In this document: positions 57,463 to 64,000 of the stretch, piece by piece
How positions within the stretch are numbered: position 1 is the stretch's first letter
Layout of the letters: each line of letters opens with the position of its first letter
NCBI RefSeq assembly: GCF_028737265.1
Contig: NZ_JAQZAK010000005.1
Coordinates: 1-64,000, forward strand
Reading direction: 5' to 3'
DNA: 64,000 nt
Source: Actinomycetospora callitridis
Lineage (GTDB): Bacteria > Actinomycetota > Actinomycetes > Mycobacteriales > Pseudonocardiaceae
Translations under genes and position numbers: made by a program
Notes under the pieces: generated by a model
Told to the model about the DNA's origin: nothing
Database searches by the model: none
Seen by the model: the letters and a program-made list of their open reading frames with translations, nothing else

Positions 57463-58463
57463 TGCGCCGGGTCCTCGTGATCGACCTCCTCGGCGGGCTC
57501 GGTGACCTGATCATGGTGCTGCCGAGCGTGCACGCGCTGGCCGAGGCGCACCCCGACGCCGAACTCACCGTCCTGACCCACGCGCCCGGGGCCCCGCTGC
57601 TGGCGCGCGACCCGGCCGTGGCCGCGGTTCGCACCGCCGAGAAGCACGACGAGCGCGCCGCGGTCGAGGCGGCGCTCGCCGACCTCGCACCCGACCTCAC
57701 CGTCACGACCACCCGCTTCGACGGTATCGGCGACCTCGTCGACACCGACGCCGCCGCCCGCGGCACCCGCGCGGTGAGCAACCTCTGGCGCAACCCGCCG
57801 CCCGACGAGCTGGTGGGCGAGCGCTACCAGCGGATCCTCGCCGCCGAGGGCGCCATCGCCGACACGATCCGCCCGCCCCGCGTCGTCCTCGACCCCGCCG
57901 AGCTCGCCGCCGGAGGGCACACGCTCGTGCAAGCCCTGCGTCCACGCTGGCACTCAACGCCAGGAAATCCGCATCCTCAGCCGGCGAGAGACGAGACCCC
58001 GCCCACCGTCCTCGTCCCCGACGCCGGCATGGCGGTCAAGCGCTGGCCCGCCCGCCGCTGGGCGGGGCTCGCGAGCTCCCTCCCCGGCCCGGTCCTCTCG
58101 ATCGGCCCCGTCGACGGCGCCGAGGAGCTCCCCCCGACCGACCTCCGCGGCCTCGCCGCGCAGTTCGCCGCCGTCGCGGAGGCCGGCGGGGTCGTCGTCG
58201 GCCCCGACACCGGCCCGGTGCGCCTGGCCGCGGCGGTCGGCGCCCGCACGGTCGCGCTCTTCGGTCCCACGGCCGCGGCGCGCTACGGCCTGGAGGAGGG
58301 CGTCAACCTCCAGGGCCTCCCGGAGTGCCCGCACCGCATGCCGACGGCCATCACCGAGCAGGTCTGCTGGTGGGAGGCGACCTGCCCGCTCGCGCCCGAG
58401 CCCGCCTGTCTGCTCGATCTCACCGTCGACCGTGTGCGCGGGGCCGTGCTCGCCGACGGGTAG
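57462..58463 (+). CDS. glycosyltransferase family 9 protein
   Basis: 333 aa. MRRVLVIDLLGGLGDLIMVL is the GT9 start; VLVPDAGMAVKRWPARRWAG and VGPDTGPVRLAAAVGARTVA are the donor motifs. A short stretch around residues 160-175 (RWHSTPGNPHPQPARD) is encoded by AT-richer DNA (57950-57990) and may be a later insertion. Third glycosyltransferase of the group. Confidence 0.88.
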   Translation: MRRVLVIDLLGGLGDLIMVLPSVHALAEAHPDAELTVLTHAPGAPLLARDPAVAAVRTAEKHDERAAVEAALADLAPDLTVTTTRFDGIGDLVDTDAAARGTRAVSNLWRNPPPDELVGERYQRILAAEGAIADTIRPPRVVLDPAELAAGGHTLVQALRPRWHSTPGNPHPQPARDETPPTVLVPDAGMAVKRWPARRWAGLASSLPGPVLSIGPVDGAEELPPTDLRGLAAQFAAVAEAGGVVVGPDTGPVRLAAAVGARTVALFGPTAAARYGLEEGVNLQGLPECPHRMPTAITEQVCWWEATCPLAPEPACLLDLTVDRVRGAVLADG

Positions 58464-58472
58464 AACGGGGAG

Positions 58473-59462
58473 ATGCGCTACCTCGATCTCCCCACGGCGA
58501 AGAAGTGGTCGGCCATCGGGCTGGGCACCTGGCAGTTCGGTTCCCGCGAGTGGGGGTACGGGCAGGACTACGCCGCCGGCCCCGACAGCGAGGCCGCGAA
58601 GATCGTGGCACGCGCCCTCGAGCTCGGTGTCACGGTCTTCGACACCGCCGAGGTCTACGGCCTCGGGCGCAGCGAGCGCATCCTCGGCGACGCCCTGGAC
58701 CGCGCCGATGCCGACCCGCAGACCACGGTCGTCGCGTCGAAGATCTTCCCGGTGCTGCCCGTCGACCAGGTCGTCGTCCAGCGCGGCACCTCCAGCGCCG
58801 CCCGGCTGCGTCGCAAGCTCGACCTCTACCAGGTCCACCAGCCGAACCCGGTGGTCGGCGACGGCACGACCATGGCCGGCATGCGGACCCTGCAGGCCGC
58901 GGGCGTCGTCGACGAGGTCGGCGTCAGCAACTACTCGCTGGACCGCTGGCAGGGCGCCGAGACCGCGCTGGGCAGCCAGGTGATCTCCAACCAGGTGCAG
59001 TACAGCCTCGTCTCCCGCGGGCCGGACAAGGAGCTGCTGCCCTACGCCCGCACCGCCGGGCGCGCGATCCTCGCCTACAGCCCGCTCGCCCAGGGCCTGC
59101 TGTCCGGCAAGTTCGACGCGGACCACCGGCCCGCGAACCGCGTGCGCTCGCTCAACCCGGTCTTCCTGCCCGAGAGCCTGCGCCGCGTGACGCCGCTGAT
59201 CGAGACGCTGCGCGCCGTCGCGGACGCGCACGACGCGACACCCTCGCAGGTCGCGCTGGCCTGGACCATCCACCACCCGGTGGTCGTCGCCATCCCCGGC
59301 GCGTCCAGCGTCGCCCAGCTCGAGAGCAACTGCGCGGCCGCGGAGATCACGCTGACCGACGACGAGTACCTCGCGCTCACCGTGGCCGCCGAGTCGTTTC
59401 GGCCGGTCGGGGGCTTCTCGGCGCTCACCGGGATCGCCCGCGCGCAGCTCGGCGTCGGGTAG
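58473..59462 (+). CDS. aldo/keto reductase
   Basis: 329 aa. TIM-barrel AKR with the tetrad visible: Asp and Tyr in VFDTAEVYGLGRSERILGDA, Lys in VVASKIFPVLP, His in YQVHQPNP. NADPH site near AIPGASSVAQLESNCAAAEI. Reduces carbonyls or oxidises alcohols; substrate unknown. Starts 9 bases after the GT9 stop, so it may be the last gene of that run. Confidence 0.92.
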   Translation: MRYLDLPTAKKWSAIGLGTWQFGSREWGYGQDYAAGPDSEAAKIVARALELGVTVFDTAEVYGLGRSERILGDALDRADADPQTTVVASKIFPVLPVDQVVVQRGTSSAARLRRKLDLYQVHQPNPVVGDGTTMAGMRTLQAAGVVDEVGVSNYSLDRWQGAETALGSQVISNQVQYSLVSRGPDKELLPYARTAGRAILAYSPLAQGLLSGKFDADHRPANRVRSLNPVFLPESLRRVTPLIETLRAVADAHDATPSQVALAWTIHHPVVVAIPGASSVAQLESNCAAAEITLTDDEYLALTVAAESFRPVGGFSALTGIARAQLGVG

Positions 59463-59472
59463 ACCCGGAGCG

Positions 59473-59519
59473 AACGGGGAGTTCGCGCGCGTAGAAGCAG
59501 CGAACAGCGCGTTCGTTGC
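59473..59519. repeat. 47-base intergenic repeat, copy 2
   Basis: Differs from 16877-16923 at two positions. Again between convergent genes, here the aldo/keto reductase and the LuxR fusion. Confidence 0.75.
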
Positions 59520-59535
59520 AGAACCAGGAGAACGC

Positions 59536-60993
59536 TCAGCCCAACCGCGCCAGCATCGTCCGGTTGTGCGTGCCGGTCTTGCGCAGCAGGGACCCGACGT
59601 GCTTCTCGACGGTCTTGGCCGAGATGGCCAGGGCGCGGGCGATCTGGCGATCGGTGAGCCCGCGGGCGACGAGGCGGCGCACCTCGGTCTCGCGGGGCGT
59701 GATGCCGGCGGCCGGGCGGGGCGGGGCGGCGAGACGGCCGAGCTGGTCGTCGGCGAGCAGGCTCTCGCCGCGCCCGGCGGCGGTCACGACGGCGACGAGG
59801 CGCTCGGCGCCCGCGTCCGGGTCGACGCAGCCCTTCACGCCGGCGGCGACGGCGGCGCGCAGGCGGTCGTCGGGACAGTGGTCGGCGAGCAGGACGACGG
59901 CGGGGGGATCGGGCAGGGCGGCGAGGGCGTCGAGCTGGGCGACGAGGTCGTCGCCGAGCAGGTCGTGCTCGACGACCAGGACGTCGGGGCCGAGCAGGCG
60001 ACAGGCGCCGGCGAGGTCGTGGGCGCTGCCGGTGGGCGAGACCTCGGAGACCATGCCCAGCCCGGGCGCGCCGAGCTGGAGCAGGCGGACGACGCCCGCC
60101 CGGACGACGGGACGCCGCGCGGCGACCACGACGCCGGTGCGCGTGCGGCCGGGGGCGGGCACCGGGCCCGCCGTGCAGGGCACGGTGAGCCGCAGGCGCG
60201 CGCCGCGGCCCGGCGCGCTGTCGATCTCGAGCTCGCCGTCGAGCCGGCGCGCCCGCGCGGCCATGGCGCGCAGCCCGAGCTGTGCCCCGGTGGCCTCGAC
60301 GCGGCGGCGTGACTGGGCGCCCGCGTCGAACCCGCGCCCGTCGTCCTCGACGAGGACGGTCAGCGTGCCGGGGCCGTGCAGCAGCCCGACCCGCACGCAC
60401 GCGGCGTCGGCGTGGACCGCGACGTTGAGCAGGGCCTCCTGCACCATGCGGAAGACCTCGTCGGCCACGTCGTCGGCGACGGTCCCGGCGCCGACGGTCA
60501 TGAGGTCGGCGCGCGTCGTGCCGCGGGCCTCGACCCACGCGAGCTCCTCGCGCACGGCCTGCTCGAGGGTGCGGCCGGCGAGGACGCCGCCGTCGGCGAG
60601 CGCGAGGGCGGCGTAGTCGGCGAACAGCTCGGCGAGGTGGAGGTCGGCGGGGGAGAAGCCGCCGCACCCGGCGGTGACGACGCAGGCGCCGACGACCCGC
60701 GGACCGCGGCGGACGGGCACGGCGAGCACGCCCGGCTCGCCGGGGGCGTCGACCAGCACCGGGTCGCAGCTCGCGACGAGCTCCTCGACGACGTTCCCGG
60801 GCACGGCGACGCCCTCGGCGTCCGGCCCCGCGAGCACGGTCCAGGTGCCGGTGGCCTCGTCGACCCGCACGACCCAGCCGTCACCCCCGGTGAGGGTGCC
60901 CAGGTGGTCGGCGATGCGTCGCAGCAGCGGGTCCGGCGCGGCGGGCGCCGAGGGGGAGGCGGTGACGACGCTGGACAGTGCCGGTACGACCAC
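59536..60993 (-). CDS. GAF-ATPase-receiver-LuxR single-polypeptide regulator with degenerate signalling sites
   Basis: 485 aa. GAF-like sensor at 20-135; histidine-kinase-type ATPase at about 170-270 with N-box FRMVQEALLNVAVHAD and G-boxes DDGRGFDAG and GLRAMAARARRLDGELEIDS, but no HisKA_3 helix with its His. A receiver-like domain follows at 285-410: the acidic pair is replaced by VVVAARRP and the phosphorylation site reads DVLVVEHDL, with Glu in place of Asp. C-terminal LuxR HTH (GITPRETEVRRLVARGLTDR then QIARALAISAKTVEKHVGSL). Probably a ligand- or ATP-controlled activator, divergent from the GntR gene of the diol dehydratase locus. Confidence 0.85.
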   Translation of the reverse strand: MVVPALSSVVTASPSAPAAPDPLLRRIADHLGTLTGGDGWVVRVDEATGTWTVLAGPDAEGVAVPGNVVEELVASCDPVLVDAPGEPGVLAVPVRRGPRVVGACVVTAGCGGFSPADLHLAELFADYAALALADGGVLAGRTLEQAVREELAWVEARGTTRADLMTVGAGTVADDVADEVFRMVQEALLNVAVHADAACVRVGLLHGPGTLTVLVEDDGRGFDAGAQSRRRVEATGAQLGLRAMAARARRLDGELEIDSAPGRGARLRLTVPCTAGPVPAPGRTRTGVVVAARRPVVRAGVVRLLQLGAPGLGMVSEVSPTGSAHDLAGACRLLGPDVLVVEHDLLGDDLVAQLDALAALPDPPAVVLLADHCPDDRLRAAVAAGVKGCVDPDAGAERLVAVVTAAGRGESLLADDQLGRLAAPPRPAAGITPRETEVRRLVARGLTDRQIARALAISAKTVEKHVGSLLRKTGTHNRTMLARLG

Positions 60994-61068
60994 CGGTGGC
61001 CCTCCCTGAGTCCTCGGCGACGGTCCTCACGACACCGGTCCCGATCGTCCGCTCCGACCGGTCACCGC

Positions 61069-61085
61069 ATGCATACAAGATGCAT
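61069..61085. promoter_or_regulatory. candidate GntR operator
   Basis: ATGCAT-ACAAG-ATGCAT, two identical palindromic hexamers, 51 bases before the GntR start and in an AT-richer pocket. Size and symmetry suit FCD-type GntR repressors; likely autoregulatory. Confidence 0.55.
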
Positions 61086-61135
61086 CGATGAAGTGAGAGT
61101 AGGGTCACCGCGACTCCGAGGGCAAGGGCGGTGCG

Positions 61136-61825
61136 GTGACGGGGACCGGCGGGATGTCGGCGAAGGAGCGGGCGTACCGCGACACGAAGGCCCGCATCCT
61201 CGACGGGTCGCTCCCGGGTGGTGATCTCATCACCGAGGGCCAGGTCGCCGATGCGCTCGCGATGAGCCGTACCCCGGTGCGGGAGGCGTTCCTGCGCCTG
61301 GAGGCCGAGGGCCTGCTGCGGCTGTTCCCGAAGCGCGGCGCGCTGGTGGTGGCGGTGTCCCCCAGCGAGGTCGAGGCGGTGCTCGAGGCCCGGGAGCTCG
61401 TCGAGGGCCACGCGCTGACCAAGCTCTGCGGCTCGCCGGAGGCCGACCGCGCCGTGGTGGCCGACGCGCTGCACGAGGTGCTCGACATCCAGCGGGCGGC
61501 GCTGGCCGCGGAGGACGAGCCGGCCTTCGCCGAGGCCGACCGGCGCTTCCACATCACGCTGGTCGAGAGCGCCCGCAACATGATCCTGCTCGAGCTCTAC
61601 GCCTCGCTGCGCGACCGGCAGCTGCGCATGAACCTCGGTTCGCTGGACCGCGGCCCCCACCGGCCGCACGAGATCCTCGCCCAGCACGAGGCGATCGTCG
61701 ACGCGCTCGGCCGGGGCGTCGCCGACGAGGCCGTGCTGCGGCTGCGCGAGCACCTGGACGCCACGCGCGGCGCGGTGGTCGGTCGTACCGCCGGCGCCGG
61801 CGGCGCGAGCGCACTGGGCCGCTAG
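61136..61825 (+). CDS. GntR family regulator (FCD type)
   Basis: 229 aa from GTG 61136 (ATG 61154 possible). wHTH: RAYRDTKARILDGSLPGGDL, ITEGQVADALAMSRTPVREA, FLRLEAEGLLRLFPKRGALV. FCD effector domain with acidic/His metal ligands: VLEARELVEGHALTKL, ADRRFHITLVESARN and HEAIVDALGRGVADEAVLRL. Next to a diol dehydratase operon, so glycol, glycerol or their breakdown acid may be the effector (inference). Confidence 0.9.
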   Translation: MTGTGGMSAKERAYRDTKARILDGSLPGGDLITEGQVADALAMSRTPVREAFLRLEAEGLLRLFPKRGALVVAVSPSEVEAVLEARELVEGHALTKLCGSPEADRAVVADALHEVLDIQRAALAAEDEPAFAEADRRFHITLVESARNMILLELYASLRDRQLRMNLGSLDRGPHRPHEILAQHEAIVDALGRGVADEAVLRLREHLDATRGAVVGRTAGAGGASALGR

Positions 61826-61850
61826 CGGCCGGTCCGCTCGTCCGGGCGGC

Positions 61851-61868
61851 CTGGGGGAAATCCCCCAG
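61851..61868. promoter_or_regulatory. perfect 18-base palindrome before the diol dehydratase genes
   Basis: CTGGGGGAAATCCCCCAG, followed 11 bases on by GGGAATGTCCCC (61880-61891), a looser version. Two GGGAAAT/ATTTCCC-like sites upstream of the operon could be bound by the LuxR-type or GntR regulator next door. Confidence 0.5.
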
Positions 61869-62017
61869 GGATCCCGGTGGGAATGTCCCCGTGGTCCGGG
61901 ACGCCTCCGCGCTCCTAGCGTCGCCTCGCCGGGCGGTGCCCGGCCGCCCTCCCCGACCGGTCCGTCCCCGGACCGGTCCGGTGCAGGGCGCCCACTCACT
62001 GCGCGGAGGTGACCCGG

Positions 62018-62422
62018 ATGCCGGGACTGACCCTGGCCGAGGCCCGTCGGATGCTCGACGCCGGCCTGGCGGAGGCGGACAGGATCGGCCAGCCGATGAA
62101 CGTCGCGATCCTCGACGCCGGCGGCCACCTGCTGGCGTTCGCCCGCCAGGACGGCGCCATCCGGGCCAGCATCGACATCTCCCAACGCAAGGCCTCGACC
62201 GCGCTGCTCATGGAGGCCCCGACGGCCGCGCTTATGCCCCTGGTGCAGCCGGGCGCGGAGCTGTACGGCCTCGAGCAGACCGCCGGCGGGATGGTCGTCT
62301 TCGGCGGCGGCATCCCCGTGCAGCGCGACGGCGAGCTGGTGGGCGCCGTCGGCGTCAGCGCCGGTTCCGCCGAGCAGGACGTCCAGGTCGCCGAGGCCGC
62401 GGTCGCGGCCGTCAAGGCCTGA
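62018..62422 (+). CDS. GlcG/HbpS/PduO C-terminal-like protein (DUF336)
   Basis: 134 aa from ATG 62018, which follows GGAGGTGA. LTLAEARRMLDAGLAEADRI, MNVAILDAGGHLLAFARQDG, KASTALLM, and VFGGGIPVQRDGELVGAVGV are diagnostic of the heme/corrinoid-binding DUF336 fold. In Pdu loci this fold is the C-terminal domain of PduO adenosyltransferase; here it stands alone. Likely helps cofactor handling for the dehydratase. First gene of the operon. Confidence 0.88.
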   Translation: MPGLTLAEARRMLDAGLAEADRIGQPMNVAILDAGGHLLAFARQDGAIRASIDISQRKASTALLMEAPTAALMPLVQPGAELYGLEQTAGGMVVFGGGIPVQRDGELVGAVGVSAGSAEQDVQVAEAAVAAVKA

Positions 62423-62514
62423 TCAACCCCCCCATCCCGTCACGCCGCCACCCGACCCACCCCCGCCGACGTCGTGGTGCCCACCGCGACCACCTCGGTC
62501 AAGGAGAAGACGTC

Positions 62515-62988
62515 ATGACGACGAACCCGGATCTGGCACCCGACCTGACCGCGGCGGACTACCCGCTCTCGGTCCACCGCCCCGAGCTGCTGCACACGCC
62601 CACCGGCAAGACCCTCGACGACCTGACGATGGCCGCGGTCGTCGCCGGGGACATCACGTCCGAGGACCTGCGCATCAGCCCGGAGACCCTGGCCCTGCAG
62701 GGCCAGCTCGCCGCGGCCGCCGGCCGCCGCCAGCTCGCCGAGAACTTCCAGCGCGCCTCGGAGATGACCACCATCCCGGACGCCGAGGTCCTGGAGATGT
62801 ACAACTCGCTGCGGCCCAACGCCTCCACGGCGGCCCAGCTCGAGGAGATCGCCTCGAAGCTCGAGAACACCTACTCCGCCACCACGTGTGCCGCCCTCGT
62901 CCGCGAGGCGGCCCAGGTCTACGCGGCCCGCAACCTGCTCGCGGAAGAAGAATCCCCCGTCGCTCCGCTCGCCCCGCAGGAGGCCTGA
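62515..62988 (+). CDS. pduE: diol/glycerol dehydratase small subunit
   Basis: 157 aa, ATG 62515 after AAGGAGAA. Aligns with Klebsiella and Salmonella PduE: DYPLSVHRPELLHTPTGKTL, DDLTMAAVVAGDITSEDLRI, SPETLALQGQLAAAAGRRQL, AENFQRASEMTTIPDAEVLE. The N-terminus is short and lacks the amphipathic extension of microcompartment PduE, so the enzyme is probably free in the cytoplasm. It precedes the large subunit, whereas Pdu operons run C-D-E. Confidence 0.93.
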   Translation: MTTNPDLAPDLTAADYPLSVHRPELLHTPTGKTLDDLTMAAVVAGDITSEDLRISPETLALQGQLAAAAGRRQLAENFQRASEMTTIPDAEVLEMYNSLRPNASTAAQLEEIASKLENTYSATTCAALVREAAQVYAARNLLAEEESPVAPLAPQEA

Positions 62989-62989
62989 G

Positions 62990-64000
62990 ATGACCGCCGT
63001 AGCACCCCGCGCCGAAGGGACGGGCGCGTCCCTGACGACGTCCAAGCGCACCGAGGTCCTGGAGGACCGACCCGTCAACCTGGACGGCTTCGTCGAGGAG
63101 TGGCCCGAGAAGGGCCTCGTCGCGATGGAGTCGGACTTCGACCCGCAGCCGTCCGTGCGCGTCGAGGACGGCCGGATCGTCGAGCTCGACGGCCGCACCC
63201 GCGACCAGTTCGACTTCATGGACACGTTCATCGCCGACCACGCGATCGACGTCGACACCTGCGAGGCCGCCATGGCGACCGAGTCGGTGGAGATCGCGCG
63301 GATGATCGTCGACCCGCGGACCTCGCGCGCCGACGTCGTCGCCGTCGGCCGGGGCCTGACCCCCGCGAAGATCCTCGACGTCGTCAAGCTGATGAACGTC
63401 GTCGAGATCATGATGGGCATCCAGAAGACCCGCTCGCGGCGCACCCCGGCCAACCAGGCGCACTCGACGAGCGCCAAGGACAACCCGATCCAGGTGGCGG
63501 CCGACGCCGCCGAGGGCGCCGTGCGCGGGTTCGCCGAGCTGGAGACCACCCTCGGGGTCGTGCGCTACGCCCCGCTCGTGGCGATCGGCCTTCAGGTCGG
63601 CGGCCAGGTCGGGCGCGGCGGCGTGCTCACCCAGTGCGCGCTCGAGGAGGCCACCGAGCTCGACCTCGGCATGCGCGGCATCACCGCCTACGCCGAGACG
63701 ATCTCGATCTACGGCACCGAGTCGGTGTTCGTCGACGGCGACGACACCCCGTGGTCGAAGGCGTTCCTCGCCTCCGCCTACGCCAGCCGCGGCATCAAGA
63801 TGCGCTTCACGTCGGGCACCGGGTCGGAGGTGCAGATGGGCAACGCCGAGGGCCGCTCCATGCTGTACCTGGAGATCCGCTGCATCCTCATGGCCAAGGG
63901 CGCCGGGGTGCAGGGCCTGCAGAACGGTTCGATCTCGTGCATCGGCGTGCCCGGCGCGGTGCCGGGCGGCATCCGTGCGGTGGCGGCGGAGAACCTCGTC
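62990..64000 (+). CDS. pduC: B12-dependent propanediol/glycerol dehydratase large subunit (partial, runs off right edge)
   Basis: 337 residues present of roughly 550. ATG 62990 behind CAGGAGG, 1 base past the pduE stop. Strong match to PduC: RPVNLDGFVEEWPEKGLVAM, PANQAHSTSAKDNPIQVAAD (Gln141 and His143 equivalents), ELETTLGVVRYAPL (Glu170), AYAETISIYGTESVFVDGDD (Glu221) and GVQGLQNGSISCIGVPGAVP (Gln296). Converts 1,2-diols or glycerol to aldehydes using adenosylcobalamin. The medium subunit and reactivase are expected to the right. Confidence 0.95.
   Translation, partial: MTAVAPRAEGTGASLTTSKRTEVLEDRPVNLDGFVEEWPEKGLVAMESDFDPQPSVRVEDGRIVELDGRTRDQFDFMDTFIADHAIDVDTCEAAMATESVEIARMIVDPRTSRADVVAVGRGLTPAKILDVVKLMNVVEIMMGIQKTRSRRTPANQAHSTSAKDNPIQVAADAAEGAVRGFAELETTLGVVRYAPLVAIGLQVGGQVGRGGVLTQCALEEATELDLGMRGITAYAETISIYGTESVFVDGDDTPWSKAFLASAYASRGIKMRFTSGTGSEVQMGNAEGRSMLYLEIRCILMAKGAGVQGLQNGSISCIGVPGAVPGGIRAVAAENLV

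Noticed and set aside
1..64000. tRNA, rRNA, insertion sequence, prophage or toxin-antitoxin genes
   Set aside because: None was recognised on either strand; absence is by eye only and small RNAs could be missed.

Overview
The window looks like a chromosomal segment of a high-GC actinobacterium, most likely of the order Pseudonocardiales (Pseudonocardia or Actinomycetospora type). This is inferred from the extreme GC bias at third codon positions, frequent GTG starts, many ATGA/GTGA/TGATG overlaps, mycothiol-type isomerase and ferredoxin-NADP reductase homologues, and small actinobacterial protein families (DUF2267, DUF2795, DUF4873). No rRNA, tRNA, CRISPR array, transposase or phage gene was seen. 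Only one short patch (about 40.54-41.07 kb) has visibly lower GC.

Layout. 0-2.4 kb: tandem array of five minus-strand paralogues encoding small secreted His/Asp-rich proteins with a chaplin-like core, at least three with their own terminator. 2.7-9.5 kb: acyl-CoA thioesterase, Nudix hydrolase, then a catabolic set of Baeyer-Villiger monooxygenase, alpha/beta hydrolase and AurF-like diiron oxygenase, divergent from a TetR regulator that is translationally coupled to two unknown genes. 9.5-18.5 kb: ferredoxin-NADP reductase, methyltransferase, small proteins, HAD phosphatase, DinB polymerase, a TetR/zinc-type dehydrogenase divergent pair and an epoxide hydrolase. 18.6-28.4 kb: benzoylformate decarboxylase-like enzyme, ABC-2 exporter coupled to a DMSP-lyase-like cupin, DUF2267/pterin-dehydratase-like fusion, maleylpyruvate isomerase-like protein, WrbA, and a PucR-type regulator coupled to a homocysteine methyltransferase/MTHFR fusion. 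28.2-35.2 kb: tyrosine phosphatase, GNAT, a MerR-methyltransferase fusion divergent (both apparently leaderless) from a Clp-N/HTH protein, and a cbiMN-like-QO cobalt/nickel ECF importer. 35.4-49.4 kb: FAD monooxygenase, P450, isochorismate synthase, pseudouridine synthase, a frameshifted small membrane gene, macro-domain protein, L,D-transpeptidase, CopC, esterase, Ohr, enoyl-CoA hydratase, dienelactone hydrolase, HAD-IIA phosphatase, ChaB-Rho_N and CPBP protease. 49.4-58.5 kb: a MerR-controlled pair of unknown genes, aldehyde dehydrogenase, and a glycosyltransferase group (two GT9, one GT4-like). 58.5-64 kb: aldo/keto reductase, a one-polypeptide kinase/receiver/LuxR fusion with degenerate signalling residues, and the start of a B12-dependent diol dehydratase locus (GntR, PduO-C/GlcG-like protein, small subunit, large subunit running off the right edge).

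How it fits together. Several modules make biochemical sense. A diiron oxygenase, BVMO and esterase can oxidise a carbon skeleton to an ester and cleave it. A cobalt-type ECF transporter could supply the corrinoid needed by the diol dehydratase (link inferred). Convergent genes are repeatedly separated by long palindromes that abut or overlap stop codons, some belonging to small sequence families repeated within the window. Functions are inferred from recognised motifs only; no database search was run.
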